The notes: a model not told the origin generated them from the letters alone. Positions 1 to 12,688 are shown, counted from the first letter of the stretch. The stretch is 64,000 nt of DNA from Hydractinia symbiolongicarpus (GCF_029227915.1 NC_079876.1:31531828-31595827); one strand, 5' to 3'. Numbers and translations: made by a program.

Positions 1-2105
1 ACAACTAAATTTGAGTTGTGACTACTATTAAAAACAAGTGGTAATCACCAGATGAAAGCAGGACACTATTTGTCTGTTTTCCATGGCAGGGTGTCTAGCC
101 TCTAAAAGGTTTTGGTAATATTCAGTAAATGACCTTGAATTTGATCCAATAAATTCGCTCTAGACACCCTATGAGGAGTGCAGTGCTGTTCATGAATCTT
201 GTTCTGCCTTACTGGGAGGAGCCAGAATTTCAAAAAGCCTTTTATCATTCTATATTAAATTTGTTGTGGCGCTGAGATTATAGAATTGGTGTGAAGGGGA
301 ATGTATGAACTAAAACTGAACAGATAAATGGAAAGTAAAGTTTCACATTAGTTGTTTCTATTTGACTTGTTTCAGTTGGACAGAATATGTAGAATTAGCC
401 AGCCCATAGAAGGTGTTTGACACTTTATTATTTACATCCAAAATACCAGACCACGAATGCTCTTATTAATTTAATTTATGTTTTGAAAGCAGTTTGTAGC
501 AGGGCTACATTTTAAGGCTTGTTCTTTGGACCTCTCTATTTATTTATGAACTAATTCATTTTCGGACTACTCGATGTATTTTTCTTCTTCGTTTCAATTA
601 TGTTTTAATCGTAAGCACAAAACTAGTACTCACTCCATTTGTAATTTTAAAATTTCATGTTTTAATATAAGTCAGTTTGTTTGAGAGAAAAAAACGAGGG
701 TTTTTTGAGAAATTATAGTCTGTAATCTTCTATAGCTTCACAATTAAACACTGTCAAAATTTGCTATTTTCAGTTCAATCGTATCAAACATATTCTAACG
801 TATAGCTGTTTTTAGTTTGTTTATTTATGAAAGAGTTAAAATAACTGGATTCATGGCTTTATACATGTCAACATTAGATGTTAATGTATGACGTGAATGC
901 TACATTTAGGAATTGAGGTTGCGTACACATAGGTGTACTGGTTATTTTAAATAAGTTATTTCTTAATCAATAATGAATAACTTTTGTTGAAAGTTATTTC
1001 TGTTATAATTTTAATTATTAAATGAGGAACACATCATTTTCTAAAATAAATTTTCTAAAAAAAAATCATTTTTTAAAATAAAATATATACTTGAATAACC
1101 TGAAGCTGTTCTTTTGCCACTTTGATGTAAAGTGTTTGTTGTTGTTAATTCTGATTCAACTTATTATATTTACTTTTAAGAAAATGGCTCATAATTTCAC
1201 AAAAAAAAAATAGATTTACTAATTTTATTATTAAATTTTTTTGTCTCAGTGGTAAATTTTAAATTTATTAATTCCCCAGTTTGCTTGTAATAGATAGTCA
1301 GTGAAGAAAAGCTTAAATTATTGTTGTCAGCTGTTTGTGAGTTTTCCTAAAATTGTTTACAAAATAAAAAAAATTAACAAAAATGTGTTTCAATTTTGTT
1401 ATAATTTCTTCAGCATTGTTTGTTTTAGTGCAATGTGTCATTACAGGGAATGTTTGGTTGCAATATATGATTAGACAGATGTTTTGACAGTCAAATTAGT
1501 TGTCATTTTTAAACTGAAATAGGAAATGAAAATAATTTAGCATGACCATCTTTCAGACAACTGACAAACACTATTAGTTTCAAAAAAAGTCAATGTTTTT
1601 TAAAATAAAAGTTAATTTTTTCAGGGTGCACAACAAAAATGATAAAGTTAACTTTATAAAACGTTTTGCAGAAAGACTTAAGACAGTATGAAATATTACA
1701 CTTTTTAAATGTTAAAGATAGCATTTGGAGGTTGTGACCCACACGTTTTTGAACAGATTGGCTTGTCAATATATCTAGTAGAAAAACAATGTTTTTGTAA
1801 AAATGGTGTTAATAATTAATCAGGCTAAATTCTTTATCCTTTATTTTATTTTCTGATCTTCAAAATGTTGTTGTTGTCCTAAAATGAGTAATGATTTCAT
1901 GATTGAATTTCGTAAAATACTCTTTGACTCACCCCTCTTCCTGTTTTTGTTTGTCCATACTCTGTAATAAAGCTTTCAACGAACATGTGGTTTTATTATT
2001 AAAGTATGCCGGATGAGCTAAAACTTGATTAACATTTTGCTCCTTAAGTTAATTTGTAAGGGCTGAAAGAACTTCAAAATTTATACTCTGAACCAAGCAT
2101 ATCAC
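1..2105. other. non-coding stretch, no gene assigned
   Basis: AT-rich sequence with no recognisable host exon. I looked here for the missing N-terminal exons of the downstream LAP-family gene (a conserved Cys-rich start followed by the first LRRs) and did not see them. A GC-richer patch at about 153-275 stays open to a TGA at 273-275 and is discussed as a possible terminal exon of an upstream gene. The 10-mer gggtgtctag at 89-98 has its inverted copy at 160-169. Confidence 0.5.
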
Positions 2106-2121
2106 AAGTGTAAACAAACAT

Positions 2122-2628
2122 ACTGACTGACTGACTGACTGACTAACTGACTGACTGACTGACTGACTGACTGACTGACTGACTGACTGACTGACTGACT
2201 GACTGACTGACTGACTGACTGACTGACTGACTGACTGACTGACTGACTGACTGACTGACTGACTGACTGACTGACTGACTGACTGACTGACTGACTGACT
2301 GACTGACTGACTGACTGACTGACTGACTGACTGACTGACTGACTGACTGACTGACTGACTGACTGACTGACTGACTGACTGACTGACTGACTGACTGACT
2401 GACTGACTGACTGACTGACTGACTGACTGACTGACTGACTGACTGACTGACTGACTGACTGACTGACTGACTGACTGACTGACTGACTGACTGACTGACT
2501 GACTGACTGACTGACTGACTGACTGACTGACTGACTGACTGACTGACTGACTGACTGACTGACTGACTGACTGACTGACTGACTGACTGACTGACTGACT
2601 GACTGACTGACTGACTGACTGACTGAAC
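2122..2628. repeat. (ACTG)n tetranucleotide microsatellite, about 125 units
   Basis: About 500 bp of almost perfect ACTG repeats. One unit near 2144 reads ACTA instead of ACTG; the rest looks uninterrupted. The array runs straight into a 23-bp tandem repeat whose unit itself contains CTGACT, so the second array may have grown from the edge of the first. Confidence 0.97.
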
Positions 2629-2771
2629 TATAACTGGCTGACTATAGGAACTATAACTGGCTGACTATAGGAACTATAACTGGCTGACTATAGGAACTAT
2701 AACTGGCTGACTATAGGAACTATAAATGGCTGACTATAGGAACTATAAATGGCTGACTATAGGAACTATAA
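2625..2771. repeat. 23-bp tandem repeat, six copies plus a partial
   Basis: The unit begins gaactataactggctgacta and recurs every 23 bp from 2625. Six full copies are followed by 9 bp of a seventh. The last copies carry the same change (aactgg to aatgg), which indicates stepwise local duplication. Confidence 0.95.
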
Positions 2772-3511
2772 TAAAAGAAACAATGTTGGTTAGTATGCTC
2801 CATACGTTTTAAAAGGGCATAAAAGTTTTCTTATTTCATGGATGATTTTTGTCAATACTTTTGTTGAATTGTGAGATTTAACCTATTGTGCGTGAAGGTG
2901 CAGCAAGTGTCTATGGTCTCTTTTACTAGGGGTAAATGTTTTTAAATTTTAAAAAAAACTGACATCTAGACAATAACATCGGTAATAAGACACTTTACCC
3001 CCTTCCCCTAATCAACAGAGAAGGTTAAGATTTGCTGTTTAATTTAGTCTTGAAATGCTACCTGAGAACATGTTCTATCATCAATAATTTTAAACCAAAA
3101 TATTGTGTTTCCCTTCATATTTCCTTGATTTTTTATGATTCCATTTTTTTAGATATGGATATATTTCATTTTTTTCTGTACTTTTAGTATTACTACCAAT
3201 CTCAAACCAAACATCTGGAATTAAAAGCTGTGAATTTTAAATTAGGTCAAAAAGTGGGAGGTACAAAAATGTGCATCAAAAAATATACAGTTTAAAAGCA
3301 AAAATCTTTTTAATTTGAAAAAAATGTCAAAAAAAAAACAATAAAAAAAAATTCTGCATTTAAAGCTGGCTGTTAACATTGATATTCAATTGTCTCATGC
3401 CTTTCGGTTTCTCGTTTGTTAATAACGTTTAATAAAACAAGACCCTTACCTTAGTTGAGGTATATAGGGACAGAGATTCAAACAATGTAATGTATCAATC
3501 CGTATTAATTT
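2772..3511. other. intronic or intergenic sequence, nothing recognised
   Basis: AT-rich sequence between the minisatellite and the first recognised exon of the LAP-family gene. It is probably part of the intron in front of that exon. I see no exon or repeat here. Confidence 0.5.
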
Positions 3512-3688
3512 GTGCTATTTTTAGGCTTTGTTTACGCTCCAGCATCTAAAGTTACTTAATAATAATTCTTGTGCTATTTTATTTTAGGCTTTGTTTACAC
3601 TCCAGCATCTAAAGTTACTTAATAATAATTCTTGTGCTATTTTATTTTAGGCTTTGTTTACACTCCAGCATCTAAAGTTACTTAATAT
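3512..3688 (+). repeat. intron/exon boundary triplicated in tandem (59 and 63 bp steps)
   Basis: The polypyrimidine tract, the AG acceptor and the first 38 or so coding bases of an LRR exon occur three times, with acceptors before 3525, 3588 and 3651. The exon-start spacing is 63 bp, or 21 codons. In the two upstream copies the reading frame runs on into the next acceptor and meets its TAG, so only splicing at 3651 gives an open reading frame. The first copy has a 4-bp shorter pyrimidine tract and one base change. Confidence 0.9.
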
Positions 3689-6600
3689 TGGAGACAATGA
3701 GATTATTTCTTTACCATCCAATGTATCCAACCTAGTTCATTTAATTGAATTTGATATTAGTAAAAATGGTAAGTGAAGTATTGAGAGTGTTTTTACCTAT
3801 TTCTTTATATGAATAGCTTTTTAACAGAAAGATGATTTTTCAAATTGTCTTTGCATTGGATTTTCAACCGATTTTTATATATGCTTTTGAGGTCTGTTTT
3901 TAAAGTTTAATAACTGATTAATTGTGAACGATTTTCCACTTTTTTCCTCCTTCCTTTACTGTGTTTTGCATGGATTTTGGTACTATATTTTAGGGTTTTT
4001 GGAATTGCCAGATAGTATAAAAGGAATGAAATCTCTGCAACACTTTGATCTCAGTGTTAATCCCTTGGGAAGGTAAATACACCCTAATTTAACAAAACGG
4101 GGTTTGTTATCGTTTAGATTTTAAGATTCAAAAGTAAACAAAATTTTTTGTTTTTTTAGACTACCTGATGGATTCACAATGCTACTAAATTTAACACATG
4201 TATACTTAAATGACACTTTCCTAGATTTTCTTCCTGCAAATATTGGGAGGTGATTATTGTAATATTTAATTTTTTCATTGTTTTGTTTATTGATGTATTG
4301 TTCATTATTTTTTTCTTTGTATTTCAGGATGGCAAAACTAGAAATATTGGAAGTCCGTGATAATCATTTGACAATGATTCCTAAGTTAGTAATCTTGTTT
4401 TTGAATCTTATTGAATTTTAACTTTGTCATTTGCAACATTTATTATTAAGTTTATCTTTCATCAATAAACAAGTTATTTCTGCCTTGGTTTTATATTTAG
4501 TTCTTAAATTCCTAGATCAATGAGTCGGCTTCAAAATTTGCGAAGACTTGACATTGGAAATAATGAATTCAGTGAACTGGTAATTAAGTTGGTTATTACA
4601 CATACTGATTGCAGTTACTGAGGTTTTTGTCAATGACTAAATTCTCCAAATATATATAAACAAGATGTGGAACCAAGACTTTCTTTACCATATTGAAATG
4701 GTTGAGTGCATTACAATTTTTGTGGCAAACTCACCTTAGGCAGACAAAGAATGGAAACTTATAAACTTGAAATATTGGTTACTTAAACAAAAATGTTCGA
4801 CAAATAGTTAACCACAGACTAATTTTTGGTATATCATGATGACTTTATGGTTTCTGTTAACTAATTATTGAAATTTGCTAATATGTGAATTGTTTATTTT
4901 ACATTCCTCCTCTTTAGCCTGAGGTTGTTGGGACATTTTCAAGTTTAAAAGAACTTTGGATAGATGGTAACAAAATAAAACAAATACCACCAGTAAGTTA
5001 TTTACATGGTCGAGGAAATAACTCTTTATTTCTTAACTACAATATTGTTTCGTCAACTTCCATACACATTGCTTTCGTGTGTGCATTAACATGTATTGCT
5101 AACAATATTCCACAGAAATTGGTGTGTGAATTAAGTCTACATTTTAGACAGTTTGATTTCTTAAAAGTTGATGTCCAGTCATCTTTTTACAACCTCTACT
5201 TTATATTTATGTCACTGTAAGCAATATTTATTTAATTAATTTTTTAGGATATTGGTAATTTAAAGAAGTTGGAATACCTTGATGCAACTGAAAATGCACT
5301 TGAATGGATAGCTGACGAAATTGGAGAGTGTGAATCTTTAACTGATTTACATTTGACTACCAACAATATTATGGAGCTACCTGAAAATTTATGTATGTAT
5401 TATATGAGTTATCTCCTTCCTTAAAATGCTATTAGATAAATGGTTATCTATTTCTGTATTTTTTTTACTGATGTGGTATTACGCATTTGCCAGATGACAG
5501 CATCACTGAATACTGTTGTGGATCCCCATGGTTGCCTTTTACAATAAAATGATATGAAAAATTTTTGGGAAAAAAGTGGAAGTATTTACATAACCAGGCC
5601 TGTAATTGTCAAAATTTTTTCCTGAAAAACCTAAAAATCTTCTAAAAAGAGATAGCTACTAGTTATTTAACATGCCGAACTAAAATATGAATTCTATTTA
5701 AATATATTGTGACAAATGAGAAATTTTATTCAAATTTACCTATACTAAATTTACCTGCAATGAATCAAATAATCTGTAAAGAATTTATTGTTCCAACAAA
5801 AACATGTGTGACCTCGTACATGTTTTAAAGCTTGATATTAGACAAAATTAAAAGAGTTAGATAAGAAAGTCAAAGAATTCAACAGTTTCTCCATTGTATT
5901 TATTAGCATAGTTTAAAATGCTTCTACTTTTACTTGGTATGGTGTTGTTAAATACGGGTATTATTAACATAGAGATTGTATATTTTTGTCAACTTTTAGG
6001 TAAATTAAAAATGTTGGAAACATTAAAAGTTGATGATAATCATTTGACGTATTTACCAACATCCATAGGAGGGTAAGCAGTGTTTATGTCATGTTTTTCT
6101 CAATGTTGGTATCTTTATTTATATTCAAACTTTAGATGTTTTTTATTATTGTGAGAAGTGACATCCCAGCTGTCTCAAAAACAAGAAGTACATAAAATAG
6201 TGTTGTAATTGTCATTCTTTGTGTACATGGAAACACACCTTTATTTTTCATGTTTTTTCATTATAAATCTTTTGCTTGTTTTCAGATTGTCAAATTTAGA
6301 AGAATTAATATGTTCAAGTAATGAATTAGAGGTAAAATAACATTATTTTACCTACAGGAAACCCTCTAATAATGTCAGCCCTTAAATATTTAAAAGAATC
6401 ACCTTAACCTCTTCTAAAGAAAAACAAAGTATAACGATCTGGCATGTTTGGTCATGACTGGAGACTTATGTTTTAAAAATCTATTTCGAAAAATATTGCA
6501 AAGATTCTGTATTATGGTTTAACCAATATTTTTAGGTTAATATTTTTTTGGGAGTCAAAATGGTAAAACAAATAAATTGCAATGCAGGAATGTATCACAC

Positions 6601-9600
6601 AATAAATAATAGTAAAATAAATAATAAATAAAAATAAAGCTTGCACAGTGCATAAAAAAGAGGGAATCTACGTTTGTCTCCGAAAATGAGCAATACGAAA
6701 AAGTTAAGGGCATAACAACAGGGATAACATTTTTATTTTGTTGACCGTGTTAGAAATATTATGTTGCAACTTGTGTAAGATCTATTACCTTCCCTTCTCT
6801 TTATGTCTTCTTCCTCCTTAAAATTTTAAAAAAACTGCTCTATTTAATGTTATTTTAATTCATAGACCCTACCCCCTGGCATTGGATTGCTACGTAAATT
6901 AACCACATTAAATGCTGATGAAAATTACGTGGAATACCTACCAGATGAGGTAACCAATGTTTTGAAGATAGATTCTATTGAAAGAACGTTTCAAACTAAG
7001 AAGTAATTGAAGAGTCAACATTTTCTTTACATGTGTTTTTAGATCGGCAGTTGTATCAGCTTAACTGTTGTACTACTTCGTCAAAATCGAATTCAAAATT
7101 TACCAGACGATTTTGGTCGACTCTCTAATCTGACTGTATTGAATGTCAGTGCGAATGTGTAAGTAATTTCGCAATTTACCTCAGAGGAGAAGAGTTACCG
7201 TAACCTTTTATCACCTAAACAAAAATGGTTGCTGTGACTGAAGCATGTTTTCGATATATTTAAAATAAAGACTAAACACTTTTGATTTGAACACAAAGAT
7301 AAGCACGCTAAGCAATTTAGCTAGTCCTTGTTTTACATTCCTTGGAACAATAAATAAAAAATGTGTGTATATCAATTCTTTTTTTCTTTATGTAGGTTAG
7401 AAAATCTTCCATACTCACTTATGAAATTAAAAAAGTTGAAAGCCTTATGGTTGTCAGAGAATCAGGTTTGTTTTTAGTTCTTTTAAACCTCAAAAGTATC
7501 TGATTAAAAAAATACACGATGACAGATAAGAAGGTGAAGACTTCGTTAACCCAAATCAATTTCCATCATGTTTTTTTGGTCTTGTGGGTTTTTCCTGCAC
7601 GTAGCTTCTCCTATTTATTCGCAGGATCCTCCATGATCAATGATTAAATTGCCAATAGGAACTAAAAAGGCTGTCCTGGGTAAATTATGGACATAATTGA
7701 CACAACAGAAGATTATTGCTACAGAGATTATAATTATTTATATATTTTATAGTTAATTAACATATGCTTTGCTATGCTATACTTAAATAACGTGTAATAG
7801 AAATGGTAATGTCACTTGAATACACTTTTTGTGTAAAAAATACGTTGGATTACATTTGATTTGGTGTTTAGGCGAAACCACTTATTCCACTACAAACTGA
7901 TTGGCATGCGACAAATGAGAGGAGATATCTTACTTGTTATATGTTCCCACAACGTCCGCTAAATGATATGTATGAAGAAGGTAATAATTTAACATAAATT
8001 AAACAAAACATTTTAAACCTTACAAACAAACAGAAGTTGTATGAACTGTCAAGGTGACAAAATTTCAGACTAATAAAAGCCCTTCGTAGCGATGCTGTAT
8101 GTTTACTGTCCTGTGTTTTTGTCAGGTAATAAACGCGGTTATCACGTCTTTCTTCTTTCATAGAACCGAACTTAGTAGAACAAAGTTTTCACGCATCATT
8201 GTTTGAAGAAGAATGGAAAAAGCGTACTTCTGTTCTGTTTGATGTAGAAGAAGAGGACCCACAAGTGGTAAGTTCCATCAATATTTATGGCTGACTGAGT
8301 GGCTGTCTTAGCTTGTCGTAGATGTAGAACTATACCTTAAATAATGAGGCAAAAGTATTTTCTAATATTACTACACGTCTTCCTGCACTTTCTACCCTCA
8401 ACCTTAAACAGTTGCAATGATTGAACGTTTTTGTGTCTGTAAGGGTTAGACTTGAGATTCGGTCGAAGCTAGAGATGGCGGTAGAAGTCTTCGTTTTAAT
8501 ATCTCACAGCAGCAAAGTTAAATATTTAAAATGAATACAATATGATGTTTGTTTTCTTTCTCTCGCTTACAGGTTCGTTTAACAAGACAACCAACACCAT
8601 TCCCAAAAGACATACGCGACAGAATTACTAATTTTCGCAACCAAGCCATTGCTAAAGGACAAGTGAGTGGCAACCACATGGGTGATCACATCATCCCGCA
8701 TCACCCATACCACCCAAAAGATGAAGTTGAGGCGAAGGTTCATCCAAATGTAAGTCCTTCACTATTATCAATTTTACCCGGTGTCTATAAACTTTTAATG
8801 ACACCCTCATCGAAGTGGTTGAAGTAGTAGTGTTTGATCTAATTGAAATACTTTCGCGATATGTAACACAATACTTCATTTACATTTTGCTAATCGACAA
8901 AGAGAAATTCGAGGGAATAGAGAGAGGGTTAGTTATTTAGCATATCCAATTGATTTAAGATCTATATTTTAGTCCTCGCTATCTGTCTGTGCGCCAATTT
9001 GAAAGCCATAGGTTTTGTAATAGAAAACGCCGTTATATCGCACATAACCCCCGTCCAAGGAAATTTCATTACTTCGTTTAAACAGGCGAGCATAATGCAC
9101 GAAGTAACGGTGCGGAAGTTTCCACAGGCTAAACGTTAGTATCTCATGATAGTATTTCCATAGTAACTTGAATAGAGCAACTGTTAAAAATTATATTCTG
9201 TCTGATTGCTGTAGAGACCCGCCCCACCCATCGATCCTGCTTTGGATGCTATGGATGCGCCCCCGCCCGACAACCAACCCTACACCGCTCATCAAAACTT
9301 GAAACAACCACAGCATGTCACTGAAGAAGAAAGACTACTCCTCGAACAGTTAAGAAATTCTAGCATACCACGTGACCCCAATGCGGAACTGGAACGACAA
9401 CGAATGCAAGACGCGTTACGTAAATACCAAGGTGATGTGAAAAGACTCAACGAAGGAGGGAACACTACTGGTGCTCCTAGAGCGATGAATTTCTCAGTAC
9501 CCATTGCTCCATCACCGTTGGCAAGTCGCCACTTCAAGGACGATGATTCTTCCTCGTTTGATGATTTTGCTGTGGATGGAAAGAGAGGGATAAAACTGAG

Positions 9601-10648
9601 TTCGGATTCTGGTCTGGGTAGTACTGATCTGTGTGAAGAACAAAACTCGTGGAAAAATGGTTAGTAACTTTATCTTGTATATTTTAAATATTTTGAAGGA
9701 TTTTAATGTCCGATTTGCTGAAATAAACCTGATCATTGCAGACAGAAATATCAACATGTCTTCATTTTTTAGAATATCCAACAATTCCTGAACAAGAAGA
9801 TGTTGTAAGTTGTTAACTTGTTTTTGTATCGACAAAACTCGACGCAACTTATTTCTTACTTGGTTCCTGTTAGATCTAAAAATAAAATGTTTTATTACGA
9901 GAGTACGGAAAAACAGGCGTATCATTACCATTTTTTGCCTCGAATTCACCTTTTTCTAAAGCTTATCGAGGCTGAGCGCCAAAGCATGCTTGTAAAGAAA
10001 CGTACTTTATTTGTTTTAGATTCGTGTGACTATCAACAAAACACCCCATCTCGGCTTTAGTGTGTCGGGAGGTGTGGATGCTCCTGGAAATCCCTTTCGG
10101 CCTGACGATTACGTAAGTAAGCATACGCTGCTGAAATGAAAGTGGCCCAGGGTCTATAAGCATTATAAATGACCCTGGGTTTTTTTTATATAAATATAAC
10201 AATGTTTTATCGCGCAAAGATGTAAGAACTGTTGTAAGAATAAATTGGTTTATTTTTTTAATTATTTATTTAGGGTATTTTTGTAACCAAAGTATTAGCA
10301 GATAGTCCGGCGTCGAGTTTGCTTCAACCAGGAGATAAAGTACTTGAGGTAAGCTATGTTTTTTGTTTTTTTAAAAAAAATTGTTTGTCTACTAACCACA
10401 CACGTATACTGCCTTCCTGTGAAAAAACTTCCTGCTTATGAGAATTTGGCATTTAGCCAGTTGTTCTCTTTATATTTTCATGCTTTCTCACATCCAAAGT
10501 TAAGAGCTGCTTAAGATTTATTTCATTACAATTTTAGGTTAATGGTGTCGACTTCAAAGAAATTATCCATGAAGACGCTGTCAAGATATTAAAGGCTAGT
10601 GAAAAAGTCGACTTGCTTATATCTCGAAGACTAACAGACCAAACCTAA
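3651..10648 (+). CDS. LAP-family polarity scaffold (LRR + single PDZ; LET-413/Erbin-like), 5' incomplete
   Basis: Exons: 3651-3768, 3994-4072, 4160-4249, 4328-4384, 4516-4579, 4918-4992, 5248-5392, 6000-6072, 6286-6331, 6866-6949, 7043-7158, 7396-7465, 7872-7980, 8164-8267, 8573-8749, 9215-9659, 9773-9804, 10020-10112, 10274-10348, 10538-10648. All phases agree, giving 720 residues and a TAA stop. Residues 1 to about 340 are tandem leucine-rich repeats of the 23-residue LxxLxLxxN...LP type. They are followed by the LAP-specific segment ([11 protein letters not shown]), a proline/charged linker, and one PDZ domain at about 628-716 with the carboxylate-binding loop HLGFSVSGG and the motif GIFVTKV. 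A single C-terminal PDZ is typical of Erbin, densin and worm LET-413, whereas Scribble has four. In the family the LRRs target the protein to the basolateral membrane and the PDZ binds C-terminal peptides. The total length would be near LET-413. The first LRRs and start codon are missing and probably lie left of the window. An AATAAA follows at 10713. Confidence 0.93.
10146..10179. repeat. short perfect hairpin in an intron
   Basis: The 9-mer cccagggtc at 10146-10154 is mirrored by gaccctggg at 10171-10179, with a 16-nt AT-rich loop. It lies between the last two introns' exons of the LAP gene (after the exon ending 10112). The stem resembles the end of the hairpin element at 12584-12688 (tcccagggtct). 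Confidence 0.55.
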
Positions 10649-11014
10649 CGAAGTGTATGGTTAATCGAGGTTAATATGCATCTCCTGCAACCGCCAGGCT
10701 AACAAGAACGTCAATAAAGCCAATGCCGAACAGTGGCCATTATTTTAACTCGTTGACCCAGAACACAGAGTGATAATGTATATAAGAACTCGCTGAATAT
10801 TCCGCTTGAACAAGGTTGTTGCATGTTGTTGAATCTTTGCGTGAATGGTTGTTCAAGCAGAACATTTTTTTAATTTATTATATGTAATTTATTCCTACTT
10901 TCATCACTCACACTTTATGTAGCAGTCTCGATTACCTCAAATACCTGTTTTTTCATGTTTATATCGAATTTCAGTCACGGAGATTTGAGTTGATGAAGGA
11001 GATGGAGATATTGT

Positions 11015-11054
11015 CAACCTCGATCCCAGACAATATGTCCTGGGAACGGGGTTG
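11015..11054. mobile_element. minimal hairpin of CCTCG-TCCCAG inverted-repeat family
   Basis: The arm caacctcgatcccaga at 11015-11030 pairs imperfectly with tcctgggaacggggttg at 11038-11054 around a loop of about 7 nt. The arms match the ends of the elements at 12584-12688 and 19594-19689. A single arm-like ctcgttcccag also sits at about 11157. It lies in the 3' flank of the LAP gene. Confidence 0.5.
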
Positions 11055-11532
11055 AAGATTTTAGCACTTGTATAAAAGAGAGAAATTAATGTTTGTTCTC
11101 CATTTCTGTTATACGTTTCTGGTATGACGCAATACCTAAATGGTGCTATAGTTATCTCGTTCCCAGCCCTTTTAACCAGTTTATATAGGCGTAATTAAGT
11201 GAAGCGTTGGGGAAATGGGGACTAAATGTTTGCACTGATGTATTTTACCTAAGAAGTATAAGTTTTTTTTTATCTTCAGGAAAAACAGGCATTAAAATAT
11301 TAAAATATTATTTTTCCATAAAATATATGTATAGGATAAATGTTTATAACGTATTCATTTTAATGATATCTAAACGGCAAGTAAATTATAATACTTTTGT
11401 CATTCTAATCCACATAACCCAACAAAACAAACCATTCAATTTTGTACCTTCTTACGATTTTTTAAAAACAATTTCAATGTATGTCTGATTGATATTTATA
11501 CCAAAACGAGCATAGGCCTCATCAAAACATAG
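11055..11532. other. intergenic, nothing recognised
   Basis: AT-rich 3' flank of the LAP-family gene. Apart from a single inverted-repeat arm near 11157 I see no exon or repeat. Confidence 0.4.
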
Positions 11533-12013
11533 AAACAACTTTAACGGCTTAAGTGAGCTATAAAGTATAGTCCCGCAGTGAAACCCTCACAATAGGACAA
11601 CTATGGCCATACCCAAAAACAACTTTAACGGCTTAAGTGAGCTATAAAGTATAGTCCCGCAGTGAAACCCTCACAATAGGACAACTATGGCCATACCCAA
11701 AAACAACTTTAACGGCTTAAGTGAGCTATAAAGTATAGTCCCGCAGTGAAACCCTCACAATAGGACAACTATGGCCATACCCAAAAACAACTTTAACGGC
11801 TTAAGTGAGCTATAAAGTATAGTCCCGCAGTGAAACCCTCACAATAGGACAACTATGGCCATACCCAAAAACAACTTTAACGGCTTAAGTGAGCTATAAA
11901 GTATAGTCCCGCAGTGAAACCCTCACAATAGGACAACTATGGCCATACCCAAAAACAACTTTAACGGCTTAAGTGAGCCATAAAGTATAGTCCCGCAGTG
12001 AAACCCTCACAAA
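11533..12013. repeat. 84-bp tandem repeat, about 5.7 copies
   Basis: Copies start at 11533, 11617, 11701, 11785, 11869 and 11953 and are nearly identical. The last copy has one base change (gagcca for gagcta) and breaks off after ccctcacaa. All frames of the unit contain stops, so it is not coding, although 84 is a multiple of three. The last copy continues directly into the open frame at 12015. Confidence 0.96.
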
Positions 12014-12014
12014 A

Positions 12015-12167
12015 GGACATGCGGGGCGAAAGAAGCAGATTCATGATCTTGGTATTCCGGGTAATAATTCAAAAGAGGTGCATGTCTATTTTAGAGATTA
12101 TTTTACTCCTTCACGCGATGACAGAGATGCCTCTTTCAAGTTTTTTAAAAGAATGATGGATATTTAA
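12015..12167 (+). pseudogene. protein fragment, probable transposon remnant
   Basis: An open frame of 50 codons ending in TAA at 12165-12167 begins exactly where the 84-bp array ends. It encodes a charged peptide containing KKQIHDLGIPGNNSKEVHVY and FKFFKRMMDI. The composition looks like real protein rather than random AT-rich frame. No start codon or upstream exon is visible, and the frame closes at a TAG inside the preceding repeat. I do not recognise the family. A C-terminal piece of a transposon protein is the best guess. Confidence 0.35.
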
Positions 12168-12583
12168 GGTTTACGAGGTCATCTAGCCTGATTTTAAGGT
12201 CAGGCAACACGCTGTCATAGAGAATAAGAAATGGACAAGAATATAAGAGATTTGGCTTGCAATTTTTACCATTTATAGTATATTTTTAAACAGAACTAAA
12301 ATTCAATTGATTTGTTTCGTTATTCAACGCAGATTTTCGTTTGGTGAAGCATAGGACATCAAACTAAAGTGCATTGCATTGTCGATGATGTCACGGCTGC
12401 TAGCGCTTTCTGTCGGCTAACAAACCCCTGGCCTCGATGTCAAAAAGGAAAGAAGCCCCGCGGATGAGGCTGATAAAAAAATAGAAAGTAAAAGTTTTCA
12501 ACTTATGCACTTTGGGCAAACATAAAGACCACACGAATCGGAATGAATCGGAAAATACGGGCGTTTAATTTCTACTCAATTTC

Positions 12584-12688
12584 GCAACTTCAATCCCAGG
12601 GTCTAAAGCGTTTTTTGATATAAGGATAAAACTCGTACGCGTTTCATCCTCATATCAAAAATGCTTCAGGTCCTGGGGTCGAGGTTGC
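12584..12688. mobile_element. 105-bp hairpin MITE, CCTCG-TCCCAG family
   Basis: Nearly the whole element folds back on itself. Gcaacttcaatcccaggtct-like sequence at the left mirrors cctggggtcgaggttgc at the right, and ttgatataaggataaaac mirrors the inner right arm (tttcatcctcatatcaaaa). Only a few bases around 12637-12642 are unpaired. The ends match those of the element at 19594-19689. Confidence 0.75.

Noticed and set aside
9242-9664. Separate small gene at 9242-9664
   Set aside because: It is one internal exon (9215-9659) of the LAP-family gene: phases fit both neighbours and the apparent stop lies beyond a GT donor.
11533-12013. CRISPR-like array
   Set aside because: Units are contiguous tandem copies with no variable spacers, and the DNA is eukaryotic. 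The same applies to 37534-37725.
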